A stretch of 64,000 nt of DNA from Zygnema cylindricum (GCA_037447655.1 JBBHKE010002959.1:1-64000); one strand, 5' to 3'. Numbered from the stretch's first letter, positions 33,759 to 45,155 are shown. Made by a program: numbers and translations. The notes: a model not told the origin generated them from the letters alone.

Positions 33759-33824
33759 GGGTAAGGGTAGGGATAGGGTTACGGGTGGGGTAGGAGTAGG
33801 AGTAGGGGGTGGGAGTAATTGTAG
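33759..33824 (+). repeat. G-quadruplex-prone tract
   Basis: Six or more runs of three or four G with 1-4-base loops, resembling degenerate telomere wording (GGGTAAGGGTAGGGATAGGG). Confidence 0.75.
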
Positions 33825-34014
33825 GGTGAGGCTAAAGGTATGAGCAAAGTCGTGTTCATAACGACATATAGGGGTAGAGGTGCACAAATTTGTTCGAGAG
33901 TTAGAAGAGCAGAGGAACATGAATCACAATGCAAAGATTACATCAGACATCAAAGTTTAACATTGTACATTACAAACTGGAGAGTATATGCCATTGGATG
34001 TCTGACAAGGCATG

Positions 34015-34378
34015 ACTACGAGCCATTGGAAATTGAACATTAGAAATTGAACATTAGAAATCGAGCATTCGACATTAACCATTTTACATTGGACGTTGGA
34101 CATTGGAGATTGAAGGATGGACGAAGAGGTTGGAAATTAGCAATCAAGTTTCATCTGTAGACATTGGAGACAAAAAACTAAACACTGGACGTTGGGGCAT
34201 TGCACATTGGGCATGTCATTGGACGTCGGACATTGAGATTGAAGACTTTGACGAAAGAGATTAGACACAATACTTTGATTGGTAGACATTGGAGCTCAGC
34301 CATTGGACATAGGACATTGTACATTGGAGACTGACATCAGATATTGAACACTCATAATTGGTAATTGAAGATTGGGGG
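34015..34378 (+). repeat. Degenerate minisatellite of ACATTGGA units
   Basis: The word (g)acattgga or a one-base variant recurs more than 20 times at irregular spacing, often doubled as ggacgttggacattgg. Confidence 0.8.
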
Positions 34379-35382
34379 ATAGAGAAATAAAACTTTTGAC
34401 ATCCATCTACCAAAAATTTCAAATATCATTAAACGGAGTCAAAAAGAGAAGAAAAATAAAATCGACACTCAAAATTGCTTTTTTTTTTTTTAGTTTTTTC
34501 CCTTGAATAACTTACAGCACGATAGTACAACATTTTTTTTCAAAAATATAAATACTCTTTCTTTAAGACTACGCTAAGCTACTGTACCAATAAATAAATG
34601 AATATAATGAAACATAGAAAAAATTAAAAGAAAGTGCACCACGTACATCTACTTAAGTAGTCATAAAAAAATATATATATAAATTCCTCAAATAATTGAA
34701 CAATTTGGGAGAAGCCTAGAGGCTAGCTTTACAAGTTGCCTGGTTTCAAAAAAAAAAAAAAACCTTTTACTCTTGTTACCTTCTTAGGAAGATTTCATCA
34801 TCTTTGATGTAATCGAATTTTTTTTTGGAAAGGAATATTTTCGCCGAAAACGAAAATCGAAATGTGTGAAACAAAAAAATGTCTTATTTTTTTTTGGAAG
34901 TTTCTATAACGACAAATTACACTAATTTTGGAATTTTTCTGTCCGGCGAGAATTTGAAGAAAAAAAAACAAAACGCAAACAAAATTGCATTTATGACACC
35001 CTTCTTCTTTTTCCGGACGCCTAGCCAGAAATCTTTTATTTTTGCCGGATAAAAGATGAATTATTTAATTCTGAAATTTTTTAAAACTTTCGAAATCGTC
35101 CGAATTCAAATTTTTTTAAGAGAAAACCGAAATCTAAAAAGGATGAAAATTTAAAAGTGTGAAAGTGTTTGGACCCCAAAAATCTCAAAATTCCGAAAAC
35201 TTTCAGACTCTGGAAATTCTAGAAATTCAAAGTTCAAGAAATAAAAAGAATTTTCAAATTTCAAAAAATTACAAAATTCAAAATGCAAAATTCCGAAAAT
35301 TTAATAATCGATTTCTTTTGGGAATAGAATCCCGTAATCACTATTTATAGGGTTATCGTATTCAGATAATTCCAAAAGAATT
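34379..35382. other. AT-rich low-complexity sequence
   Basis: Long A and T runs with repeated 'aaaattccgaaaattt' wording. No gene seen. It may contain the 3' end of the lectin-like gene transcript. Confidence 0.5.
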
Positions 35383-38300
35383 TTATGGGGCTGAGAGACA
35401 GGTCCTTCTGCAGGGGGGGGAGGGGGAGAGGGGGACACAGGAGGTGGAGTGGAAGACGGGGGAGGGGGAGAGGAAGAGGGGGGAGGAGGAGGAGAGCTCG
35501 TTGGGAGGAGGAGAGGTCTTTTGGGGAGGGAGGGGAGGAGAGCTCTTTTGGGAGGAGGGGCTTTTTGAAAGGGGAGAAGGAGAAGAGGGAGAAGGGGGAG
35601 GAGGAGGAGAGAAAGGTGGTGCTCGAAAATCTGAAAAAATAGTAAAAGAGAATTCAGATGAACCAGAAGAAAAATTTAGAAAATAGAAATACATAAATGT
35701 ACAAATAAGTAAAATGAAGAAAAATAATGTTACATACATTTGTTCAATTTACGCCTGAATATTTCAAAAGGAAAAAGTTCCAAAAACCAAATTATGTAAG
35801 ATGAATAAATGAAATAACTTTAGTATTACAAGAACAAACGCATGCATAAACATACACGTTAAGCAATAAAAAAAGAAAAGCCAAAAAAGAAGGCAATACT
35901 TAATTTGCATTAAAAAGTAGAATAGTAATTCAACAATAAAATCAGAAAAATACTTACGAGCATTGCCAAAAACTTGCGCTTCGCACAAAATCAAACATTC
36001 CTTCTTTGGCAATGCGACAAAAACATATCTTCCTTTTACACCTTTGCACACCTTCGTAAACGGATATGCAAATCCAAATCTTTCGTAAAAATACTTTTGA
36101 TCCTCGCCACATTGCACGTTTTCTTTTCCGTCAAATTTTTTGGGATTCCTTCCGATCCACACTTGAACGCTATTAAATCGCCAAAATTCCGATTTTTTCC
36201 AAACTTTCACACTGTACAAAGTCACATTTTCTATAGTAGTTTCCGCACCCAAATCGATCCGTAAATTGGGTTTTGTAATTCTATTCGAATGGGCGCATAC
36301 TGCACCGTTAAATTTGTCTGTTGGGAAAAATCCATCCACAGCTTTTGCGGAAATGCATCGATTACCCGTACAAGCGCCAGCTGTCCTCTCTCCCTTCATA
36401 TAGGTGGGCCTCCGTAGAGTCACATTCGCTGAAAACATAAAAAAAAATAACAATAATAAAAAAAATATTACAGGAAAACACACAAACGTATACACACAGG
36501 CACACACAAACTCAGAAAATATTAACAACAAAAACTGGAAAAAGCGAACAAAAACCAGAAATATTAAGGAAAGTTGAAGAAAAATTTTCATATACAAAGT
36601 AAAAGAATTTAAGGCAAATAATCCTTATTTCCCTCTTCCATACCTCACCTTCTCTCTCTCCCCTCTTGTCATTACTTTTATCGTCTCTTTCCCTCTTCCC
36701 ATCCCTTGCGCCGTCTCAAATTGAAAATAAATCATGGACTCTTCCCCCCCCCCACATCCTTCTCCTATCTCCCTTTAGTTCAATTTCCTTCCCTTCCCTG
36801 AATAAAACTTTTGCACATCATTGCCTACCAAATTGCTATGAAAGCTTGTTCTAAGAGAGATAATATCTTCCTGTGGAATGCTTGCTATTTGTACATGTGC
36901 ACTCCAATCGGAATACTGAATGTGTGCACCGTGTGGTCCAATGACTACACGCCAAAATTAGGTAATGTCAACCGTCGGTGGCCGCTCCCAAATATGCGTC
37001 AGAATTTCAGCCAAAAATGTTTGTCGTGGAATCGTCACTCGATTCCATACGATTCGATCTTGCCGTCCGTACAATATCGGCGATCCGATTTCCGTACATA
37101 ATATTGGCGCTCCGATATCCTTAAATAATATCGTCCGAGATCGCCTAGAATCTGTTGTTTTTGAAAGCTTTGTCTTCAGTATATAGAGCTGTGAGGGAAG
37201 CCTAAGTACTTAGAATATTTTTCGTGTAGTTTGAAATGTAATACTTACCTTAAATAGTGTGACACTAGAATATTTTCTCAAAGAGTATTAGTACGGTCAC
37301 ATATACACTCGTCGGCTTTTTAGACAATGCAGGAAATGCGGAATGGACATGGCCACATGTCATCTATCGGACAACTTATTCGTCGGATCGGGCGGACGGA
37401 AATTAAACCAGGCATGTGGGAACAGTGATACCAAAAGACAAATATCAGACGTTGATTCGTATTATATTGACAGCGAGAATTCTGAGGGGGGCCACAGATG
37501 ACAAGGAGCTTCGTAAGCGTCCCATATAGGCGTACAAGTTTACCACAGCAGGTTGGAAGTATTTGAGGTTGCTGACTAAGCAAGCAACATTATGTGTACG
37601 ACATCAGATTGTAAATACCTGAAGAGATTGTTTTTGTAGCGTAGCACTTTAGGAAATAGTGTTTCACTATTCACTTTTAGGCTAGTTGGATTTAGGTTTT
37701 TGGAAGTACACTAGTGTACCTTCTCATACTATCGTACAGTAGAACTATTCTGGGTATTGACATCTGATTGGCTAATAGGTAGTAGATGTTCTCTCAGAGT
37801 ATAAAGATTAGGACTTAGAAATATTCTTGTATCCAGTTTTGAGATAAAGAAACCAAAAGGCAGTTTTTTTGAAACTTGCAGGTCTTGTATCTTATGGTCT
37901 ACTGGGTCAATTTGGCTGTAACTTTGGGAGTTAACACTATGTATGTTGAGGTTCTTATATGCTGAGTTTTTTGTTAATTAGATCTGTGAGTCATAATCTA
38001 TAGTGTGGTAAATTTCAGTAAAACTATGAAGTGTTAGATTGGTGATTTACAGTCTTTTGTGAGGACTTCTTGAAAAGCTTCTGCTTAAGCTATAACAACT
38101 TCTACCACTACTACTGCGGCTCCACCTGCACCAATTATCATAGAACAACAGGATATGGGCCTGTCCTCAAGAATTCCTATTTTTAACGGTCAGAAGTATG
38201 CTTACTGGGCGGATATGGTTGAGTCACATTTTAAAAATGCAGGTCTGCTGGACATTCTGGATGGATCACTTGATGAAGCTGATCCAACGTGGGCGAAGAA

Positions 38301-41300
38301 GAATTCACAAGCTCGAAATACACTCAAACTTTGCCTTTCAAAAACATGGTCATGTCGAGGATCAAAATGAAAAAGGCGATCAACATATGGAAGTCTCTAA
38401 AGACTTCTTATGAGAAAGCGAATGTTCAGGAAGAACTCCTGTTGGCTAGAAAAATATGGGACTACAAATACTCGGGGGGAACAATGGCCGAGTATACCGA
38501 CAATTTCACAGCTCTCATTGATGCTCATGCTTGTGCTGGAGGATCTTTTCTTAAATTCCAGCAAGCTGCACTGATAATCAGGGGTCTTCCTAGTAGCATG
38601 AAAGATACATCTGCTGAATTGAAAAAGAATGATAAGTCTAGCTGGACTCTTCAGTTAGCTATTAATATTATACTTGAAGAAGTGTCTACGTCAAAGATGC
38701 TTAGTGGTGAAAAGAGCGTAAAAGCATTCAACACTGACTTTGACAGGAAAGGACAGTTTAATCAGGGAAGAAATCAGTTTAATCAGAATCAGGGTCAGTT
38801 TAAATAGTTTAATCAAGGTAAGAATAGACAGTCTTTCACTGCTTGTTTTTACTGTTCAGAAAGAGGTCATGGTTATAGGTACTGTCCTAAACTAAAGAAG
38901 GCAAATGAGACAGGATTATATAGGCTAGGATGGCAACAGAGTCAATTTAACCAAAGCTTTTCTGTTCAGCAGTTACAGAACAACTCATTATTTTCATCAT
39001 CGGTCACTGAGGATGAGTCGTAGAGCTTCATTGAGCAGGACGATTCGGAGCTATTTGCAATGGCGGCGGCAATGGAAGGCTCCAAGGACACTTGGTGGAT
39101 AATGGACACCAGAGCATCAGCACATATGTGCTGGAACAAGTCACTTTTTACCAATCTGAAGTCAACACCTACAAGAAATATTTACTATGCTTGTGGAATG
39201 AGTGTGCAGACATCTGCACAGGGTGATGTCTCGTTGCTGGTAGATGTAGGAGGGAAACCAGTAGAAAAGACACTTCATAATGTTTTATTTGTTCTTGATT
39301 TCAAAAAGAACCTTTTTTCTACATTTGTGGTTAAGAGTAAAGGTTTTGAGGTCTCCCTTAAAAGAAGGTATGCAGGTTGTGAGCAAGCTAGGCAAAATAG
39401 CAGTCACAAGAACTAGAGATGCAAGCAAAATGTACCGTATGGATATGGATGATTCTAAAGAAAATGATGTTCTCTATTCTGGTGTACAATCTGAGAATGA
39501 GACTTCTCATCTGGATTACATGACGTGTAATCCTTGTCGCTTGCGTGAACTTGCAAATCTAAGGTTCGCGTAACTCTTTGATGATCGTCGACCGTCGATT
39601 TCACTGTCGCGAAGTGAACATGTTTCGACGTCGCAAAGTGTAGCGTGACCAATTTGTTATCGCTCAACCAATTTACGTCGTTCGATTTGTAAATTTGTGG
39701 TCGCCATGACGTCGCACGAAATGGGCGATCGTACTTTTCGTTTGTGAAGCGTCGCGTGATAAAATTGTCGTCCCTTGACTTATTTCAATCGTTCAATGCT
39801 CAAACTCGTGGCTGCGATTATGTCGCTCGAATTGTGCGACCGTTCTTTTTGTTCGCGCCATCGTCGCTCTCTCACAAAGGTACCTGTACCGCCACCCTTG
39901 TGGCATCCATACAATGGGAGGCGCTTAAACAACTCTGTAATTTTAGGTTTCACCTTTGCTTTCTTGAACTCTTCTTTTCTGAATTCTTCTAAGTCCTCTC
40001 CTCTCCTGTCATAGTGTAGGATGTTATAGTTTAGACTTCCTCTATCCTTTAGACTGTCATGACTAAGAGTATTTTCGTGACTTAGGCTTCCCTTTCCCTC
40101 TGAGCAGTTTGCCAAATTTTCTTCCTATTTTAATCTTTGAAATATTAGTTTGTTAAGGGACTTAGGGTTTTGGAACTCCTTCCCCTTTTTACTAACCACG
40201 CCTTCCGCTCTGCATCCTAGGTGGTGGCTTTCTTCTGGTGGAGACGTGAGGCTTCTCCCTTCTTGTCTCTCGGATTCTTGAGGTAAGAACGACATTCTTG
40301 CTCCTTGAGGTTCCATCTTTAAGCTTATGATCTTCGTTTCTCCTTTTGTTTCCTGAAATGAGATCCTGTATTCTCTCTCTGCTGCTGTTCCTACAATTAG
40401 AGGTTTCCTGTTAGGTCCAAATCTAAACACACATGTCAGTTTTTCTTTGTGAACTCCTTTTAACCCATTCACACCTTCCGCTGTGATTTTTCTTTGCAAG
40501 TTCTCTTCCATGGGCTGCATGACCGGTTGAACTTCGGTCGTTGCCCGAATCCATGAGGATAGAGATGTGGCGAGGCTATTTCTCCTCCCAAATTTCGGTA
40601 AGTTTCCTTTCTCCCTCCTTTGAAATTCTCCACTACCTATCGTATTGCTGTTTAGGGTTAGTAATACCTCCTTGTAGGTCCTTGGAATTTTCTTCGCCTG
40701 AATTTCTGACATGTTGCTTTATTGTGCAGATTTGGCCGCTTTTCTTGATGGATTCGACTCAATTCGGGAGGTCGACTCGATATGTACTCCCACTATTGTC
40801 GGATTCTCGGCTCCATCTTGGTGAGTTCTGGTCAAACTGTCCACTTTGTAATGGCATTTCTTATTTGCAGAGATGCCTAAGAGAGATTGAAGGGTTAGTG
40901 TCATTCTCTGAAGTTTTGCTAGATTTGCTTTTGTTGAAGCTCCTTCCTTTGTTTCAACTGAGTTCTTTCTTGCAATTGTTGTAAGGACAATTTCTGACTC
41001 CATTTTTGACCCCTCATTTTCTCCTCCTTTGTTTGCAGATTTTCCATCTTTTCCTTTGATGTGAGGAAATGTGATGTCCTCCTTGCTACAGGTCTCGACG
41101 GAGGACTTGAATGCTGCACCAACCTGCTCGTTTCTCCGCTCCTCCTTGCTTGAGTTATCGGATGGTAAGTTCCCGCCTGTCCCCTCGTTTGTCATGATCG
41201 GTGTGTTAGTCCTTGAGCTGGCTATAATCAATTTTAATTTAGATTTTCCTTTTTCCGTTGCTGCCTTAGATCTACATCTTTGAGTGTCAGCCTCTAATAT

Positions 41301-44300
41301 CAATTCCTTTGTGTTAGTTCCAATTTTGGTTAACTCTAACACTTCTACATATGGTGTGTTAGTTTCATTTTTAATGATATCTAACTCTTCTCTCCATGGT
41401 TTTGCAGGATCTTTGTCCTCTTTGACACTTGGGTCTTGTCCAACTATGAGGTTTCTGATGTCCAGTGATGAGGTGGACTCGGAACTCTCGGTTGTTGAGG
41501 GTGGTGTTTGATCTATGGAACGTTTTGTTGTCATTTCCCTCTTTGGTGAGGACTCGACTACCTTGCTCATACTGCTCCCTTTTTGCTCTCCTTGTTGTCT
41601 TTGATCATGAGCTTGAGCTTGTGATCATCTGAATCATTTGTCATGCTTGTTGACGGTTGCACCCTAATTCCCTGTGTTCCCTCTTTGTCCCTCCATATGC
41701 CCCCATGTTTTACCTTCCTTGCTGGATTTTTGCTTCTAACCTCTTTGTCGGTTTTCGTCTTGCAGATCGACGTTTCTGTTGTGGGCGATGCCACCCCTCG
41801 TAGTCGCATGACCTGTTTCTGTAACCCCATGGCTGCAACTCTTCCCACGCTTCCGCATGCTTCCCACGCTTTTGCATGCTTCCCACGCTTCCGCAGATTT
41901 CCGTGCCAACTGATTGGTGAGTATCCAGGCTAATTCCTGTGGGGATCCCTACAATGCTCTCATTTAGGAATCTAACTTTATACCTGTGACTTCTATTTTC
42001 ACCTCTTTTGTCAATCTGTCCGATGTCTGTTTTGGATTTTTTTGTTACTTTATTGGACTTTTTCTTACTTCGGTTTGGATTTTTTTGTTCCTTTATTGGA
42101 CTTTTTCTTACTTCGGCTTGACTTTCCTTTTGACAGGTTGTTGAGTTCAGATCCGCTCGTGAGGCTTGATTCCTTGCCGGAAACTGAATGTGGAGGTGGA
42201 GTCTAAAGGTCGGATCGTTTTGTGACACTTGAAATCGGCGGATCTGCACGTTGCTGATTGCTCGGCCAACCCCATGTGAGTGTCTCCCACTCTCTCCTCT
42301 TTCCTTGTCCCTCCTACTTTTTTGATCTCCTACGGTGTTTTGAAATACCTGCATATTGTTAGTCATGAGCATGAAATCTGTTTTTTTGCCCTTGTCTGTT
42401 GACTGAGTGCTTGCCGTTTCAGTTTTTCTTTGAAATACCTTGCGTCCTTGTCCATTAGTTCTTGTTTGGTGCTGACTTTTCTGCCACTTTTTTGCAGATC
42501 TATCAGCTGCACCCATCTAGCTCGCTTGGAGCCGTCCGTCATTGTGGCTTCGTTGCCATGAGTGTTCTCCTTTCCCTTAGCAACCTGCTGGCAATTCTCT
42601 TCACCCCTTGCTCGGTAAGCAATTCCTCCCGGATCTATCGTGATCTGTTTTGAAAATTTTGTGTCGCAACTGCCTTTGATTGTTGCGGTTTCTTGCAGAG
42701 GTTTGGATTTGCCTTGCTTGTCGCCTTGGCTTTCTCCACTCCCTTTGTGCAAGATGCTTTTTACCTGCATGAAGTTAAACTCCTCTTTGTATTTGGTGCG
42801 AGTCTCCTCCTTCTTGTCATTATCACTTGAATGTGACTGACTAACCCTGTCTTCTCCTTTAGTCTCACTTGCAGGTGAACTATTGGAGCCATCAGAGTGT
42901 GTGTCACCTTTGTACACGTTTGCTGTGCTTGATTCGATATCCAGCAGCAACTCCACCACTTCGTTCCACTCCCACTGTTCCGCGTTCTGCTCCTCCAACC
43001 AGGTGAGGACATTTGGGAACTGTTTTGGTAGTGAAAGAATCAACCAACAAATCTGCGTGGCCATTGAAAAGACTATGCATACTGAATTTGCTTGGTCTAG
43101 TAGGTTAGAATAGTGAGTGATGTATGATTCGATGGGTGTTCCATCTTTGTGGGAAATCAGAAGGATATTTTTGGTTAGCTCGGTCTTCTTAGACCATGTG
43201 GGTGTGATCTGCTCCTCTGTGCATGGGACTGAGTTGTGATCATGCTTCGCACTTGGAGAACCCGTTGTTGTCCTTGATCTCTCCTCCATCCCCTTTGACC
43301 TTGTCGCATGATTGACGCGGTATCTCGTGATTAGTTCCCTGCCATAATGTTTGGTCTTCTGCTTCGGATTTGGTTTCCAACGAAAGCGCTGATCAAGTGT
43401 TATGTTTGCTGCCTCTGCAACTTTTGCAGAAATCGGAAGTGATGTCGTTATTGACTCACTGCTCTGATTCGTCTGCCTTCGACTCCTCCACTCTAGTGAC
43501 CTTGAAGACACACGGGGCACCACTTAGAGTGGGCCCATGACCTATTAGTTTTAGGTGCTCACCTTAGCCCCTGGCCGAGGGCTAAAGTAGATAAGCCTAG
43601 AACATACACTAGAAGGTAGTGTCGATATGTGGCTCACAAAGGGTTTAGGGATGGGAGTAGAAATAGATGTAGACAATAGATTGAGGTAGGTTTAGGCAAC
43701 TTTAAATGGAATTATAGAAGTAGGAATTACAATTGTCTCTTGGACATTCTCTATCTAATTAAGCTGGATTCTCCTCCAATGACTATTCGTCTAATCTCTG
43801 TGATCTGTGTACAATGATGTTTTCTATGAATAAAACTTTTGCACATCATTGCCTACTAAATTGCTATGAAAGCTTGTTCTAAGAGAGATAATATCTTCTT
43901 GTGGAATGCTCGCTATTTGTACATGTGCACTCCAATCGGAATACTGAATGTGTGCACCGTGTGGTCCAATGACTACACGCCAAAATTGGTAATGTCAACC
44001 GTTGGTGGCCGCTCCCAAATATGCGTCAGAATTTCAGCCAAAAATGTTTGTCGTGGAATCGTCACTCGATTCCATACGATTCGATCTTGCCGTCCGTACA
44101 ATATCGGCGATCCGATTTCCGTACATAATATCGGCGCTCCGATATCCTTAAATAATATCGTCGAAGATTGCTGAATATCAACAATAATAACAATAATAAA
44201 GACAATTATTACACGAAAATACACACAAACGTATACACACAGGCACACACATACTGAGAAAATATAAACGACAAAATTTGGAAAAAACGAACAAAAATCA

Positions 44301-44908
44301 GAAATATTAAGGAAAATTGAAGAAAAAAAATCATATACAACGTAAAAGAACTTAAGGCAAAAATTCTCATTTCACTGTTCCATATCATCTTCCTCTATCT
44401 CCCCTCTTGTCATTACTTTTATTGTCTGTTTCTCTCTTCCCATCCCTTGCTCCGTCTCAAATTGAAAAGAAATAATGGACGCTTCACCACCTCCCCACAT
44501 CCTTTTCATATCTCCCTTTAGTTCATTTTCCTTCCCTTCCCATCCTCTTATGATTCACGCCCAAATTAATATCCCCTTCGTCTTCCCTCTCATTTCTCTC
44601 TCCCCCCTCCCTCCTCCCTCTTCCCCTATCTTTCTCTCTCCTTTTTCTCTCTTCCTCCCCTCCCTCTCTCCTCTCTTTCTATACTATCCGCTCTCTCTGC
44701 TTTCTTCCCTGACCCTTATCCCCTCTTCCTCCACTACCTCCCTTATTCCCCACTCTCCAGTTTCTGTCCTCTCCCTCATGTCCCTCTCTCTCGCCCTCTC
44801 TCCTGAAACTCTTCTTATTCCTCTCCCCAACTCACTAATGGCTCCAAAGGCGATGGGAGCCGCCAGAAAAATCATTATCGACAATAGCACAATCCCCGAA
44901 ATCGCCAT
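35383..44908 (-). CDS. Secreted F-type lectin-like protein with Ser/Pro-rich tail (3 exons)
   Basis: Exon 1, 44908-44836, codes a signal peptide (MAISGIVLLSIMIFLAAPIA) and ends at GTGAGT. Exon 2, 36428-35958, follows TTTTCAG^ and ends at GTAAGT. Exon 3, 35630-35383, follows TTTTTTCAG^. Phases agree at both junctions, giving about 263 residues. Exon 2 is a fucolectin/F5-8C-type domain: AVDG near its start, a CAHSN segment, LRIDLG, VQVWIG and the closing GRYVFVAL ... CEAQVFG. The Arg-x-Asp of the fucose-binding motif is not found at the expected distance after the His, so fucose binding is doubtful. Exon 3 is Ser/Pro-rich with a short Cys-containing end, like cell-wall glycoprotein stalks. It probably acts outside the cell. 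Intron 1 (8.4 kb) is full of transposon DNA. The exon chain is inferred. Confidence 0.55.
35395..35640 (-). repeat. Purine/pyrimidine-asymmetric tract
   Basis: About 245 bases almost only A/G on the plus strand with several G4-G8 runs. On the minus strand it is the Ser/Pro-rich exon 3. Confidence 0.8.
36429..36798 (-). repeat. Repeat P: 3' end of lectin intron 1
   Basis: From the exon 2 acceptor to 'cttcccttccc', closely similar to P' at 44170-44541, including the CACACAAACGTATACACACAG segment and the TCTCCCCTCTTGTCATTACT segment. Confidence 0.85.
36799..37257 (+). mobile_element. LTR-like fragment H, containing repeat Q
   Basis: Starts TGAATAAAAC. The first 337 bases (Q, to 37135) recur at 43827-44162 with about 2 percent difference. 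It continues with TATATA (37180) and 'GTGAGGGAAGCCTAAGTACTTAGAATATTTTT', which resembles the promoter-proximal block of the Copia A and B LTRs. It is cut by the E LTR at 37258. Assignment as an LTR U3 region is an inference. Confidence 0.5.
37258..39570 (+). mobile_element. Truncated Copia element E
   Basis: A 5' LTR (from TGTGACACTAG at 37258 to about 38075) precedes gag and protease. Everything after protease is missing: similarity ends near 39570. The LTR has a relative on the minus strand at 13822. E lies inside intron 1 of the lectin-like gene, facing element F. Confidence 0.7.
38100..39420 (+). pseudogene. Copia E gag and protease
   Basis: A Thr/Ala/Pro-rich leader, then SRIPIFNGQKYAYWADMVE (about 38165), the UBN2-type capsid segment (EYTDNFTALIDAHACAGG about 38490), an Asn/Gln-rich stretch, a CCHC knuckle CFYCSERGHGYRYC (38844-38885), and the protease segment WWIMDTRASAHMC (GAC at 39105) in which the active-site Gly is Arg. 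A frameshift near 38350 and stops near 38805 and 39020 inactivate it. The following VLFVLDFKKNLFS segment is typical of Copia protease. Confidence 0.82.
41841..41897. repeat. Three-copy 19-bp tandem repeat
   Basis: cttcccacgcttccgcatg starts at 41841, 41860 and 41879. Confidence 0.85.
42031..42120. repeat. Two-copy 43-bp tandem repeat
   Basis: tttggatttttttgtt.cttta... starts at 42031 and 42074. Confidence 0.8.
42363..43540 (-). pseudogene. Copia F gag-like region
   Basis: The ATG of the primer site (43538) opens MGPL followed by TAG-like decay, then an open 386-residue frame. Its central part has capsid-type segments: ESYITHYSNLLDQANSV (about 43110), LPKQFPNVLTWLEE (about 43025) and WNEVVELLLDIES (about 42965). 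This matches the order (linker, 'LP..F', 'W.W...V...L') of other Copia gags. A long polar tail follows without a recognisable zinc knuckle. Confidence 0.5.
43530..43542 (-). other. Copia F primer-binding site
   Basis: GGTCATGGGCCCA on the element strand. One mismatch to the initiator tRNA-Met anticodon-arm complement. The sequence upstream (43543-43826) would be the end of its LTR. Confidence 0.6.
43827..44162 (+). repeat. Repeat Q', second copy of fragment H
   Basis: 336 bases from TGAATAAAAC to AATATCGTC, nearly identical to 36799-37135. It is followed after eight bases by P'. Confidence 0.88.
44170..44541 (-). repeat. Repeat P', second copy of the lectin intron 3' end
   Basis: Begins at a decoy acceptor (ATATTCAG^C on the minus strand) equivalent to the exon 2 acceptor, and aligns with 36429-36798 to 'cttcccttccc'. 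Beyond 44541 the intron continues without interruption towards exon 1. Confidence 0.85.
44542..44835 (-). repeat. Pyrimidine-rich part of lectin intron 1
   Basis: About 240 bases of C/T on the plus strand (TCTCTC/CCTCCC wording). It has no coding meaning and lies just after the exon 1 donor. Confidence 0.7.
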
Positions 44909-45155
44909 TTGAAAACGTTTTTTTTGGCTAAAGAATTATAAAAAAACTAAATATAGACTCGCAACAATAATTGAATCAACTTCTTATCTACCTCGACTTC
45001 GTAGATTTCAAACAACGATGGTATATTTGTAAGATCTTAAGCAAAATACATTCACTCAAATATATTCACAAAACATAAAACATTACACAGCGGAAGCTCA
45101 TAATAAACAAGAGGAATATTCAGCCAAAAATATTTATAAGTGTTCTCGGCCGAAG
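44909..45155. other. Upstream region of the lectin-like gene
   Basis: AT-rich. It would hold the promoter if exon 1 is right. The last 100 bases resemble 24643-24740. No TATA box is certain. Element D inserted about 250 bases upstream of the start codon. Confidence 0.4.

Larger units (their letters stand above)
39571..43542 (-). mobile_element. Copia element F, 5' part
   Basis: The primer site lies at 43530-43542 and a gag-like frame at 42363-43523. Downstream minus-strand frames (41710-42516, 40719-41570, 40125-40712) are long, Lys/Ser/Thr/Glu-rich and without recognised pol domains. The last two share one frame and are separated by a TAA at 40719. No 3' LTR is identified. The plus strand of the same interval carries an orderly series of splice-like signals (see findings). 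Confidence 0.5.

Noticed and set aside
38155-38170. ATATGGGCCTG in element E as a half-tRNA-Met primer site
   Set aside because: It has three mismatches to the D site and lies about 60 bases inside the E gag frame, not next to the LTR end.
36799-44162. Q and Q' as LTRs of one intact element spanning the lectin intron
   Set aside because: Both copies are cut: one continues into promoter-like sequence, the other stops at P'. No matching primer site or polypurine tract is adjacent, and the gag frames between them point in opposite directions.
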